Shown here: positions 28,449 to 40,350 of the stretch, one piece after another
Position numbering within the stretch: the stretch's first letter is position 1
Layout: each line of letters begins with the position of its first letter
NCBI GenBank assembly: GCA_039105265.1
Contig: JAPFFF010000005.1
Span: 6,123,501-6,187,500 of the forward strand
DNA: 64,000 nucleotides
Source: Tritrichomonas musculus
Taxonomy: Eukaryota > Parabasalia > Tritrichomonadida > Tritrichomonadidae
Direction of reading: 5' to 3'
Notes under the pieces: generated by a model
Told to the model about the DNA's origin: nothing
Seen by the model: only the letters and a program-made list of their open reading frames with translations
The model's database searches: none
Position numbers and translations under genes: made by a program

Positions 28449-29852
28449 TCATTGTTGATTTCCAATCATCTTTGAAGGAACAACCCATTCGTCGAATTGT
28501 TCGTTTGTAAGGCCACCAAATGTAGTGGCTGATTCTCTAAGAGACAAGTTATTCTTATTTGCATGCATAGCAATTTTAGCTGCTTTATCATAACCGATGT
28601 ATGGTGTAAGTGCAGTTGCAAGCATGAGTGATCTTTCCATCAATTCACCAATTCTCTCAACGTTGGCTGTGATTCCTTCAACGCAGTTGATTCTGAAGCT
28701 TGTTGAGCAATCTGTCATGAGACGAACGGTTTGCATGAAAGCATCAATGATAACTGGCTTGAAAACGTTAAGTTCGAAGTTACCAGAAGCACCAGCAAAT
28801 GTAACTGTGGTATCATTTCCGAAAACTCTTGTGCATGCCATTGTAACAGCTTCGCATTGGGTTGGGTTAACCTTTCCTGGCATAATTGAGCTTCCTGGTT
28901 CGTTTTCTGGGATATGAATTTCACCAAGACCTGAACGTGGTCCTGATGCGAGCCAACGGATATCGTTTGCGATCTTGAAGAGGGCAGCAGCGAGTGTCTT
29001 AAGAGCAGAGTGGGCAGCAATGATTGGTTCGTGTCCGGCAAGTGCAGAGAACTTGTTAGGAGCAGAGTGGAATTGGATACTTAATTCACGTGAAAGTTCA
29101 GCACAGATTCTTGGTGAGAATTCTGGGTGAGCGTTAAGACCAGTTCCGACAGCTGTACCTCCAATGGCGAGTTGGGTAAGTCTTGGAAGGGTATTTTGGA
29201 TGATTTCCATAGCAATGTCAAGTTCATCAACATAGCCAGAGAATTCTTGGCCCAATGTAAGTGGTGTAGCATCTTGAAGGTGAGTACGACCAATCTTGAT
29301 AACATCTCTGAATTGGACAGATTTGGCTTGTAAAGCATCTCTGAGTTTTCTAACGGCTGGTAAAACTAAATCGTTGATTGATCGGGCAGCAGCAATGTGC
29401 ATAGCTGTTGGGAAGGTATCGTTTGATGATTGGCCTTTGTTGACATCATCGTTAGGGTGGACAGTTCTTTTTTCACCCATTCCACCTCCCATGTATTCGG
29501 AAGCAAGGTTTGCAATAACTTCGTTAACGTTCATGTTTGTTTGGGTACCAGATCCGGTTTGCCAAATTGCGAGTGGGAAATCACCTTTGTAGACATTCAA
29601 AATAATGTCGTCTGCTGCCTTAACAATTGCATCACGCTTTGTTTTGTCGAGTTTTCCGAGGTCGCAGTTAACAATAGCTGCAGCACGTTTGATATATGCA
29701 AGTGCATGAATAAGTTCCATTGGCATTTTTTCGGTAGAAATCCTGAAATTTTGGAGAGAACGTTGAGTTTGGGCACCCCAATGTTGTTCTGCAGCAACAT
29801 TGATTGGGCCGAATGAGTCATATTCCTTTCTAAAACCTTGGGCTTGGGTCAT
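28449..29852 (-). CDS. fumC: Fumarate hydratase, class II
   Basis: The protein is 467 residues, a normal length for the family, from the ATG at 29852 (the frame extends upstream without an ATG). It interconverts fumarate and malate. Family motifs are complete: [52 protein letters not shown], and the signature loop [17 protein letters not shown] with its catalytic Ser. The N terminus ([15 protein letters not shown]) has no hydrogenosomal presequence, so a cytosolic enzyme is expected. It would serve the malate-fumarate-succinate route reported for Tritrichomonas foetus. Base composition is higher in GC than the neighbours (26 of 60 bases at 29161-29220), as expected for a highly expressed gene; bacterial origin is another possibility. 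CCAAAAGTTTGAA lies about 40 bases upstream. Confidence 0.96.
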   Translation of the reverse strand: MTQAQGFRKEYDSFGPINVAAEQHWGAQTQRSLQNFRISTEKMPMELIHALAYIKRAAAIVNCDLGKLDKTKRDAIVKAADDIILNVYKGDFPLAIWQTGSGTQTNMNVNEVIANLASEYMGGGMGEKRTVHPNDDVNKGQSSNDTFPTAMHIAAARSINDLVLPAVRKLRDALQAKSVQFRDVIKIGRTHLQDATPLTLGQEFSGYVDELDIAMEIIQNTLPRLTQLAIGGTAVGTGLNAHPEFSPRICAELSRELSIQFHSAPNKFSALAGHEPIIAAHSALKTLAAALFKIANDIRWLASGPRSGLGEIHIPENEPGSSIMPGKVNPTQCEAVTMACTRVFGNDTTVTFAGASGNFELNVFKPVIIDAFMQTVRLMTDCSTSFRINCVEGITANVERIGELMERSLMLATALTPYIGYDKAAKIAMHANKNNLSLRESATTFGGLTNEQFDEWVVPSKMIGNQQ

Positions 29853-30791
29853 CTTAAAAAATGAGGTGATGATATGAATTTCATATAATATTTTCAAACT
29901 TTTGGTGAATAATGGTCAAAGACCATTGAAAATCATTTAAAAGAAATTATCAAAAATTTCAAGTGTTATTATTTTTGTATAGAATTGAATTTTATTATTG
30001 AAAATCATCTAAAAAGAAAATAGATTTAAATAAAAGAACAAAGTCAACATAATAATTGAAATTTTTGTATTTTGAAGTTAGTACTTTTTGACCGATAATG
30101 AATCGACGATGAATTTTTAAATGCAGGATTATCTTAATAAATTATACGAATTATTTGTATTTATTATGTATTTAATATTTATATATGTAATGTTATATTT
30201 TTAAAACATTTTTATATTTATAAATATTAAATAAAAACCGCAATATGTTAGCAATTAAAAGTATAAAAAGAATTGAATTTATTTTCATTATACCTTTTAA
30301 TTTTCTTTTTATTATTATAACTATGATTGCAATTTCTCATTGGAATATTGCATATGTAAATTATAAATAAAACAAATTCAATGAAATAAATTATCTCAAT
30401 TTCTTATGAGTAAGTATTTATATTTCAAAAGAAATTCTCAATTTATCATTTGAAGTGAAATTTTTCAGAAGTGGTTGGAACTTTTTATTGAATATCATTT
30501 TTTTGCTTTAGCGTTAAATGTAATGCAAATAGCGAATAAATATCGCCAAAAAAAGACATATTTTTTTTTATTTTTATTTATTACCATTCAATTTTTCAGT
30601 TTAATCGACTTTTTAATGATTGAAAAAATTGATGTTTTTTAAAAATTCTTTTCTAAGTAAGATAAAAATTTACTCACAACATTCTCTGTTGTTAAAATAA
30701 TTTATTTATCATGGATTCATCAAATAAACATCATGCATAATAATATTTCTAACCTATCAATTAAATATTCTGGATTTATGAAAAAAAAAAA
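29853..30791. other. Intergenic flank left of the transposon
   Basis: About 940 AT-rich bases holding the fumarase promoter at the left and ending in an 11-A run (30781-30791) directly at the transposon end. No coding frame or remnant was recognised. Confidence 0.5.
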
Positions 30792-31119
30792 GGCATAGGA
30801 ATCGGGGTCTATTAAAATCGGCACGAAATATTTTACAACAAGAAACTTTTTGAAAGATCCGACCAGGTAAAAATTTTACCACTTTTTGAGAGAAAAAGTT
30901 CTATCGTTGAGATGAACTTTTTGAGAGATTGAAATAAAACGGTTATAAAGGTGAATTATCTATTATATGAAAAAAGGCGCCCTTTTGTTTTTAAATTGGT
31001 ATCGCATCAGAGCAAATGTATTATTGATTGGTTCCGCTGCTGATTCCACCAGCAGATTGTTTGTGATCGACGCAAAATAAGGAACCATTTTTAATTATAA
31101 ATTGCCAGATGCGATATTA
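30792..31119 (+). repeat. Left terminal inverted repeat, unique part (328 bp)
   Basis: Identical in reverse complement to 40351-40678. Its outer half has ACTTTTTGA three times and GAAAAAGTT once within about 110 bp (about 30855-30945), with ATCGTT between them. Such clustered subterminal repeats are candidate transposase or host-factor binding sites. The inner half holds a nested inverted-repeat structure. Confidence 0.93.
31000..31116. repeat. Three-tier nested stem-loop inside the left TIR
   Basis: TATCGCATC (31000-31008) pairs with GATGCGATA (31108-31116). Inside it GGTTCC (31030-31035) pairs with GGAACC (31081-31086). Inside that CTGCTG (31037-31042) pairs with CAGCAG (31050-31055) around a 7-base loop. 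The same structure is at 40354-40470. It ends 3 bases before the tandem array begins. Confidence 0.6.
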
Positions 31120-34100
31120 AAATATCATTTACACGTAAACAGCAAGAAGGTAACCTCAATAAGGAAACTCAAAGCACGAACTAATAACAGCACATTCCTC
31201 ACTAAACGATCTCATAGTAATTGCTCAAAATCTCTGATTTTACACAAATGTTGTAAATATCATTTACACGTAAACAGCAAGAAGGTAACCTCAATAAGAA
31301 AACTCAAAGCACGAACTAATAACAGCACATTCCTCACTAAACGATCTCATAGTAATTGCTCAAAATCTCTGATTTTACACAAATGTTGTAAATATCATTT
31401 ACACGTAAACAGCAAGAAGGTAACCTCAATAAGGAAACTCAAAGCACGAACTAATAACAGCACATTCCTCACTAAACGATCTCACAGTAATTGCTCAAAA
31501 TCTCTGATTTTACACAAATGTTGTAAATATCATTTACACGTAAACAGCAAGAAGGTAACCTCAATAAGGAAACTCAAAGCACGAACTAATAACAGCACAT
31601 TCCTCACTAAACGATCTCACAGTAATTGCTCAAAATCTCTGATTTTACACAAATGTTGTAAATATCATTTACACGTAAACAGCAAGAAGGTAACCTCAAT
31701 AAGGAAACTCAAAGCACGAACTAATAACAGCACATTCCTCACTAAACGATCTCATAGTAATTGCTCAAAATCTCTGATTTTACACAAATGTTGTAAATAT
31801 CATTTACACGTAAACAGCAAGAAGGTAACCTCAATAAGGAAACTCAAAGCACGAACTAATAACAGCACATTCCTCACTAAACGATCTCATAGTAATTGCT
31901 CAAAATCTCTGATTTTACACAAATGTTGTAAATATCATTTACACGTAAACAGCAAGAAGGTAACCTCAATAAGGAAACTCAAAGCACGAACTAATAACAA
32001 CACATTCCTCACTAAACGATCTCACAGTAATTGCTCAAAATCTCTGATTTTACACAAATGTTGTAAATATCATTTACACGTAAACAGCAAGAAGGTAACC
32101 TCAATAAGGAAACTCAAAGCACGAACTAATAACAGCACATTCCTCACTAAACGATCTCATAGTAATTGCTCAAAATCTCTGATTTTACACAAATGTTGTA
32201 AATATCATTTACACGTAAACAGCAAGAAGGTAACCTCAATAAGGAAACTCAAAGCACGAACTAATAACAACACATTCCTCACTAAACGATCTCATAGTAA
32301 TTGCTCAAAATCTCTGATTTTACACAAATGTTGTAAATATCATTTACACGTAAACAGCAAGAAGGTAACCTCAATAAGAAAACTCAAAGCACGAACTAAT
32401 AACAGCACATTCCTCACTAAACGATCTCATAGTAATTGCTCAAAATCTCTGATTTTACACAAATGTTGTAAATATCATTTACACGTAAACAGCAAGAAGG
32501 TAACCTCAATAAGGAAACTCAAAGCACGAACTAATAACAACACATTCCTCACTAAACGATCTCACAGTAATTGCTCAAAATCTCTGATTTTACACAAATG
32601 TTGTAAATATCATTTACACGTAAACAGCAAGAAGGTAACCTCAATAAGGAAACTCAAAGCACGAACTAATAACAGCACATTCCTCACTAAACGATCTCAT
32701 AGTAATTGCTCAAAATCTCTGATTTTACACAAATGTTGTAAATATCATTTACACGTAAACAGCAAGAAGGTAACCTCAATAAGGAAACTCAAAGCACGAA
32801 CTAATAACAACACATTCCTCACTAAACGATCTCACAGTAATTGCTCAAAATCTCTGATTTTACACAAATGTTGTAAATATCATTTACACGTAAACAGCAA
32901 GAAGGTAACCTCAATAAGGAAACTCAAAGCACGAACTAATAACAGCACATTCCTCACTAAACGATCTCACAGTAATTGCTCAAAATCTCTGATTTTACAC
33001 AAATGTTGTAAATATCATTTACACGTAAACAGCAAGAAGGTAACCTCAATAAGGAAACTCAAAGCACGAACTAATAACAGCACATTCCTCACTAAACGAT
33101 CTCACAGTAATTGCTCAAAATCTCTGATTTTACACAAATGTTGTAAATATCATTTACACGTAAACAGCAAGAAGGTAACCTCAATAAGAAAACTCAAAGC
33201 ACGAACTAATAACAGCACATTCCTCACTAAACGATCTCACAGTAATTGCTCAAAATCTCTGATTTTACACAAATGTTGTAAATATCATTTACACGTAAAC
33301 AGCAAGAAGGTAACCTCAATAAGGAAACTCAAAGCACGAACTAATAACAACACATTCCTCACTAAACGATCTCATAGTAATTGCTCAAAATCTCTGATTT
33401 TACACAAATGTTGTAAATATCATTTACACGTAAACAGCAAGAAGGTAACCTCAATAAGGAAACTCAAAGCACGAACTAATAACAGCACATTCCTCACTAA
33501 ACGATCTCACAGTAATTGCTCAAAATCTCTGATTTTACACAAATGTTGTAAATATCATTTACACGTAAACAGCAAGAAGGTAACCTCAATAAGGAAACTC
33601 AAAGCACGAACTAATAACAGCACATTCCTCACTAAACGATCTCACAGTAATTGCTCAAAATCTCTGATTTTACACAAATGTTGTAAATATCATTTACACG
33701 TAAACAGCAAGAAGGTAACCTCAATAAGAAAACTCAAAGCACGAACTAATAACAGCACATTCCTCACTAAACGATCTCACAGTAATTGCTCAAAATCTCT
33801 GATTTTACACAAATGTTGTAAATATCATTTACACGTAAACAGCAAGAAGGTAACCTCAATAAGGAAACTCAAAGCACGAACTAATAACAACACATTCCTC
33901 ACTAAACGATCTCATAGTAATTGCTCAAAATCTCTGATTTTACACAAATGTTGTAAATATCATTTACACGTAAACAGCAAGAAGGTAACCTCAATAAGGA
34001 AACTCAAAGCACGAACTAATAACAGCACATTCCTCACTAAACGATCTCACAGTAATTGCTCAAAATCTCTGACTTTACACAAATGTTGTAAATATCATTT

Positions 34101-34651
34101 ACACGTAAACAGCAAGAAGGTAACCTCAATAAGAAAACTCAAAGCACGAACTAATAACAACACATTCCTCACTAAACGATCTCATAGTAATTGCTCAAAA
34201 TCTCTGACTTTACACAAATGTTGTAAATATCATTTACACGTAAACAGCAAGAAGGTAACCTCAATAAGGAAACTCAAAGCACGAACTAATAACAACACAT
34301 TCCTCACTAAACGATCTCACAGTAATTGCTCAAAATCTCTGATTTTACACAAATGTTGTAAATATCATTTACACGTAAACAGCAAGAAGGTAACCTCAAT
34401 AAGGAAACTCAAAGCACGAACTAATAACAACACATTCCTCACTAAACGATCTCATAGTAATTGCTCAAAATCTCTGATTTTACACAAATGTTGTAAATAT
34501 CATTTACACGTAAACAGCAAGAAGGTAACCTCAATAAGGAAACTCAAAGCACGAACTAATAACAACACATTCCTCACTAAACGATCTCATAGTAATTGCT
34601 CAAAATCTCTGACTTTACACAAATGTTGTAAATATCATTTACACGTAAACA
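31120..34651 (+). repeat. Left tandem array, 26 copies of a 135-bp unit plus 22-bp partial
   Basis: Units begin AAATATCATTTACACGTAAA and recur every 135 bp without drift. Only four transition sites vary among copies: AGG/AGA, AGC/AAC, CAT/CAC and ATT/ACT. Copies 14-17 and 18-21 have the same variant order, a 540-bp higher-order repeat. Because 135 is a multiple of three and one frame lacks stops, the array is one open frame of about 1,190 codons with no ATG. The array direction is inwards. Confidence 0.97.
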
Positions 34652-34725
34652 ACAATAATAAAATACGACAAATAATTCTTTATTTTAATCTTTATTTTTT
34701 TTAAAAATAATTTAACTTTTAATGA

Positions 34726-36804
34726 TTATATGTTTACTTTCTTATTTCCATCTGATATTATCTTTGTCCACAATTTAACCTGAAACAAAGCCAAATATTC
34801 ATCAATATTATATGTCTCTTCTACAGGCATTAATTCTCGCTGTACTGCTAATGCAATGACTGTAATATTTAAATTATTTTTCGCAATAATTTCTGAAAGT
34901 TGGTATGTTGTATTATCAATTATAGTTGTCATACTATCAGAATAATTTTTTCCATCCAAACAAATGCCAATTTGGAAATTGTTATTGTTATTGTCATTAT
35001 TATCATTATTTCCTTCAGTTGACTTTTTTCTTTTTCTAAAAGTTAATTCAGTTTTAATATCGAATTCTAGTAATTGGTCATATTTTATATCATGAGAATC
35101 AAACTTTATATCAAATTCTTCCATTTGATGTATGTAATTTTGATCTTTCCAATAATCATTTAAAATGCAATGTACGCATGGAATATTAACACAGTATAAA
35201 TAATAATAATAATAATATTGACGGCATAAACAAACTTTTTGAGAATAATTTGATTTAAGATTAGGATTTTTTGAAATTTCTTTATATGCTTTATCTTTAA
35301 ACTTATTTAAGTGAGTTTTTACATTCAAATGTGCACTAGAATTGGTTCTTAACGTACGATCCATAATATATTTTATAATGTACGCAAGTCGTAGCGGTAA
35401 AGAAAGTCGAGTTGCTTTAAAAATACCGTTTAATTGTTTATGAAACGATTCTACGTGATTTGTTGTGGTTGGTATTCCATAGACACTTCGCTTGAAATAT
35501 GGAGAATATTCTTTTTTTACTTCGACATAATTTCCGTTCACATCAACACCTAAGACTTTGCTTACTTTTTCAAATCTTGCATCATCTTTATTTTCTTGTA
35601 AATTATATAATAACTGAAAAGTTTGGTAATATCTATTAAAATGTTTCGACCACTCAAAGCCTGAAAAAGTGAATAATATATCTGAAAATAAAAGACCGAG
35701 TAATGAATTGGCACCGATTGACCGAATCAAATGAACTAAACAATAATAAAAATCTAAATCATAATTTTTCGCTAATTTTTGAAATGCTTTATGTTCATCA
35801 CTTAAATATTTTTTATTTTTGAATTTAAGAAAAAGTGAATTTTCTTCAGAATTTTCATAAAATTCATCTAACTTTTTGAGAGATTCAAAAAAAATACTAT
35901 ATAATGACGTTTTCTCAGAAGGTGAAATTAAAATTGCTAGTGGAATCCCAGTATTTCGGAAAATAAGATGAGGAACACAAATAGCATATGGTGCCAGAGC
36001 TCGAAAAGTGGCGTCAAGTTCAATTGTGGTTGCTTGTTCAAATTGATGAGATTTTACAATATCTAAAAAATAAGGTGAAAACCAAGAAAAAATGCCAAAT
36101 TGATATTGGTTTAAATCAATCTCTTCTGTTGGATGAAATCTGAAAAGAAATCCTCCATAATTTTTCAGAATACTTTCAATTGAATCATCTGGATTCATTT
36201 GCTTGTGCTTTTGCCTTTTAATAGTTTTGCAATTAAATGGAGCTATTGTGTAAAATATTGTTGCAGTAATCGGATTTTGAATAGATCTATCTACAGACTG
36301 ATTATTGTAAAAATCAGATAATTCTTGCATTCCTTTGTTTTTTATTATCTGAAAAGGACTATTCGGATTAGGATTTTTAATAATTATGTTGCTATAAACA
36401 TAAACTGTTCTTTCGTTCTTTTTGAATTTCACATTATGTATTTTTTTATATTTAATTGTATTAAATATATTAATAATTTGTATTGCAAAATAGTTACCAC
36501 TAACTTGGTAATATATTTTAAATAAATTGGTTTGATGCCTTGAAATTAGCATAAAATTTGTAAATATTTGATTATCAATTCTTTTTGGGTTTTTTAACTT
36601 ATGTGTTTGTGAAAACGTATATTTATTATTTTTAAATGTGCTCAAAAAATAAAGAACACTAAAATTATCAATGAGAGGTTTTCGATTATCATATGGTGGA
36701 TTTGTCAAATAAATTGGATGATCGCGATGAGAAAATGTTTTTTCAGATAATACATTAGTTGCTGTTCCTAATTGCAGTGATATTTGTCCATTTTGATCAA
36801 ACAT
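34726..36804 (-). CDS. MULE transposase with SWIM zinc finger
   Basis: The protein is 692 residues from the ATG at 36804, the only gene in the element's centre. The catalytic core has the Mutator pattern: ELDATF (D264), LSDEHKAF (D336), the C..H signature CLVHLIRSI (C355, H358), and TTNHVESFHKQLNG (E452). The C-terminal part has a SWIM finger, VCLCR (C525, C527) and IPCVHC (C543, H545), as in many MULE transposases. The tail has an Asn/Asp tract. All catalytic residues are present and no break is seen, so the element may be autonomous. It would bind the terminal repeats, cut and paste the element, and leave short target duplications. The start is supported by AACGATAA and AAAAAGTTTC 30-55 bases upstream. 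Confidence 0.93.
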   Translation of the reverse strand: MFDQNGQISLQLGTATNVLSEKTFSHRDHPIYLTNPPYDNRKPLIDNFSVLYFLSTFKNNKYTFSQTHKLKNPKRIDNQIFTNFMLISRHQTNLFKIYYQVSGNYFAIQIINIFNTIKYKKIHNVKFKKNERTVYVYSNIIIKNPNPNSPFQIIKNKGMQELSDFYNNQSVDRSIQNPITATIFYTIAPFNCKTIKRQKHKQMNPDDSIESILKNYGGFLFRFHPTEEIDLNQYQFGIFSWFSPYFLDIVKSHQFEQATTIELDATFRALAPYAICVPHLIFRNTGIPLAILISPSEKTSLYSIFFESLKKLDEFYENSEENSLFLKFKNKKYLSDEHKAFQKLAKNYDLDFYYCLVHLIRSIGANSLLGLLFSDILFTFSGFEWSKHFNRYYQTFQLLYNLQENKDDARFEKVSKVLGVDVNGNYVEVKKEYSPYFKRSVYGIPTTTNHVESFHKQLNGIFKATRLSLPLRLAYIIKYIMDRTLRTNSSAHLNVKTHLNKFKDKAYKEISKNPNLKSNYSQKVCLCRQYYYYYYLYCVNIPCVHCILNDYWKDQNYIHQMEEFDIKFDSHDIKYDQLLEFDIKTELTFRKRKKSTEGNNDNNDNNNNNFQIGICLDGKNYSDSMTTIIDNTTYQLSEIIAKNNLNITVIALAVQRELMPVEETYNIDEYLALFQVKLWTKIISDGNKKVNI

Positions 36805-36831
36805 TATAATTGTTTGTAAAAAAGAAAAGTA

Positions 36832-36857
36832 AACGATAATTTTGATTGAAACTTTTT
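36832..36857 (-). promoter_or_regulatory. Candidate transposase promoter (Myb-like AACGATAA and AAAAAGTTTC)
   Basis: AACGATAA (plus strand, 36832-36839) and GAAACTTTTT (36848-36857, reading AAAAAGTTTC on the gene strand) lie 28-53 bases before the ATG at 36804. Both motif types recur next to host genes here. That suggests the element uses host-like promoter signals; this is inference. Confidence 0.4.
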
Positions 36858-36969
36858 AAATAGTTTATTAATTTTTTTGTAAAAGTGTATTTAGAAATGA
36901 TTAAATATGAACAATGTTAACTATATAATTATTAAAAATAATATTTAAATAATATTATTGAAAAAAAAA

Positions 36970-39900
36970 ATATTTACAACATTTGTGTAAAATCAGAGAT
37001 TTTGAGCAATTACTATGAGATCGTTTAGTGAGGAATGTGCTGTTATTAGTTCGTGCTTTGAGTTTCCTTATTGAGGTTACCTTCTTGCTGTTTACGTGTA
37101 AATGATATTTACAACATTTGTGTAAAATCAGAGATTTTGAGCAATTACTGTGAGATCGTTTAGTGAGGAATGTGCTGTTATTAGTTCGTGCTTTGAGTTT
37201 CCTTATTGAGGTTACCTTCTTGCTGTTTACGTGTAAATGATATTTACAACATTTGTGTAAAATCAGAGATTTTGAGCAATTACTATGAGATCGTTTAGTG
37301 AGGAATGTGCTGTTATTAGTTCGTGCTTTGAGTTTCCTTATTGAGGTTACCTTCTTGCTGTTTACGTGTAAATGATATTTACAACATTTGTGTAAAATCA
37401 GAGATTTTGAGCAATTACTGTGAGATCGTTTAGTGAGGAATGTGCTGTTATTAGTTCGTGCTTTGAGTTTCCTTATTGAGGTTACCTTCTTGCTGTTTAC
37501 GTGTAAATGATATTTACAACATTTGTGTAAAATCAGAGATTTTGAGCAATTACTATGAGATCGTTTAGTGAGGAATGTGCTGTTATTAGTTCGTGCTTTG
37601 AGTTTCCTTATTGAGGTTACCTTCTTGCTGTTTACGTGTAAATGATATTTACAACATTTGTGTAAAATCAGAGATTTTGAGCAATTACTATGAGATCGTT
37701 TAGTGAGGAATGTGCTGTTATTAGTTCGTGCTTTGAGTTTTCTTATTGAGGTTACCTTCTTGCTGTTTACGTGTAAATGATATTTACAACATTTGTGTAA
37801 AATCAGAGATTTTGAGCAATTACTATGAGATCGTTTAGTGAGGAATGTGTTGTTATTAGTTCGTGCTTTGAGTTTTCTTATTGAGGTTACCTTCTTGCTG
37901 TTTACGTGTAAATGATATTTACAACATTTGTGTAAAATCAGAGATTTTGAGCAATTACTATGAGATCGTTTAGTGAGGAATGTGTTGTTATTAGTTCGTG
38001 CTTTGAGTTTCCTTATTGAGGTTACCTTCTTGCTGTTTACGTGTAAATGATATTTACAACATTTGTGTAAAATCAGAGATTTTGAGCAATTACTATGAGA
38101 TCGTTTAGTGAGGAATGTGTTGTTATTAGTTCGTGCTTTGAGTTTCCTTATTGAGGTTACCTTCTTGCTGTTTACGTGTAAATGATATTTACAACATTTG
38201 TGTAAAATCAGAGATTTTGAGCAATTACTATGAGATCGTTTAGTGAGGAATGTGTTGTTATTAGTTCGTGCTTTGAGTTTCCTTATTGAGGTTACCTTCT
38301 TGCTGTTTACGTGTAAATGATATTTACAACATTTGTGTAAAATCAGAGATTTTGAGCAATTACTGTGAGATCGTTTAGTGAGGAATGTGCTGTTATTAGT
38401 TCGTGCTTTGAGTTTCCTTATTGAGGTTACCTTCTTGCTGTTTACGTGTAAATGATATTTACAACATTTGTGTAAAATCAGAGATTTTGAGCAATTACTG
38501 TGAGATCGTTTAGTGAGGAATGTGCTGTTATTAGTTCGTGCTTTGAGTTTCCTTATTGAGGTTACCTTCTTGCTGTTTACGTGTAAATGATATTTACAAC
38601 ATTTGTGTAAAATCAGAGATTTTGAGCAATTACTGTGAGATCGTTTAGTGAGGAATGTGCTGTTATTAGTTCGTGCTTTGAGTTTCCTTATTGAGGTTAC
38701 CTTCTTGCTGTTTACGTGTAAATGATATTTACAACATTTGTGTAAAATCAGAGATTTTGAGCAATTACTGTGAGATCGTTTAGTGAGGAATGTGCTGTTA
38801 TTAGTTCGTGCTTTGAGTTTCCTTATTGAGGTTACCTTCTTGCTGTTTACGTGTAAATGATATTTACAACATTTGTGTAAAATCAGAGATTTTGAGCAAT
38901 TACTATGAGATCGTTTAGTGAGGAATGTGTTGTTATTAGTTCGTGCTTTGAGTTTCCTTATTGAGGTTACCTTCTTGCTGTTTACGTGTAAATGATATTT
39001 ACAACATTTGTGTAAAATCAGAGATTTTGAGCAATTACTATGAGATCGTTTAGTGAGGAATGTGTTGTTATTAGTTCGTGCTTTGAGTTTCCTTATTGAG
39101 GTTACCTTCTTGCTGTTTACGTGTAAATGATATTTACAACATTTGTGTAAAATCAGAGATTTTGAGCAATTACTGTGAGATCGTTTAGTGAGGAATGTGT
39201 TGTTATTAGTTCGTGCTTTGAGTTTCCTTATTGAGGTTACCTTCTTGCTGTTTACGTGTAAATGATATTTACAACATTTGTGTAAAATCAGAGATTTTGA
39301 GCAATTACTATGAGATCGTTTAGTGAGGAATGTGCTGTTATTAGTTCGTGCTTTGAGTTTCCTTATTGAGGTTACCTTCTTGCTGTTTACGTGTAAATGA
39401 TATTTACAACATTTGTGTAAAATCAGAGATTTTGAGCAATTACTGTGAGATCGTTTAGTGAGGAATGTGTTGTTATTAGTTCGTGCTTTGAGTTTCCTTA
39501 TTGAGGTTACCTTCTTGCTGTTTACGTGTAAATGATATTTACAACATTTGTGTAAAATCAGAGATTTTGAGCAATTACTATGAGATCGTTTAGTGAGGAA
39601 TGTGCTGTTATTAGTTCGTGCTTTGAGTTTCCTTATTGAGGTTACCTTCTTGCTGTTTACGTGTAAATGATATTTACAACATTTGTGTAAAATCAGAGAT
39701 TTTGAGCAATTACTATGAGATCGTTTAGTGAGGAATGTGCTGTTATTAGTTCGTGCTTTGAGTTTCCTTATTGAGGTTACCTTCTTGCTGTTTACGTGTA
39801 AATGATATTTACAACATTTGTGTAAAATCAGAGATTTTGAGCAATTACTGTGAGATCGTTTAGTGAGGAATGTGTTGTTATTAGTTCGTGCTTTGAGTTT

Positions 39901-40350
39901 CCTTATTGAGGTTACCTTCTTGCTGTTTACGTGTAAATGATATTTACAACATTTGTGTAAAATCAGAGATTTTGAGCAATTACTATGAGATCGTTTAGTG
40001 AGGAATGTGCTGTTATTAGTTCGTGCTTTGAGTTTCCTTATTGAGGTTACCTTCTTGCTGTTTACGTGTAAATGATATTTACAACATTTGTGTAAAATCA
40101 GAGATTTTGAGCAATTACTATGAGATCGTTTAGTGAGGAATGTGCTGTTATTAGTTCGTGCTTTGAGTTTTCTTATTGAGGTTACCTTCTTGCTGTTTAC
40201 GTGTAAATGATATTTACAACATTTGTGTAAAATCAGAGATTTTGAGCAATTACTATGAGATCGTTTAGTGAGGAATGTGCTGTTATTAGTTCGTGCTTTG
40301 AGTTTCCTTATTGAGGTTACCTTCTTGCTGTTTACGTGTAAATGATATTT
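36970..40350 (-). repeat. Right tandem array, 25 copies of the 135-bp unit plus 6-bp partial
   Basis: Same unit as the left array in opposite orientation, read inwards from 40350. The same variable sites occur except ATT/ACT, which is not seen here. The order of the AGC/AAC variants along the array differs from the left arm, so the two arms are not simple copies of one another unit by unit. One open frame of about 1,125 codons without an ATG crosses it. Confidence 0.97.

Noticed and set aside
31102-34704. Long open frame across the left tandem array as a repeat-protein gene
   Set aside because: No in-frame ATG (it begins with TTG), a unit length divisible by three makes the frame automatic, and variant sites show no coding bias.
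31120-40350. CRISPR-like array
   Set aside because: Units are contiguous 135-bp repeats without unique spacers, in a eukaryotic transposon.
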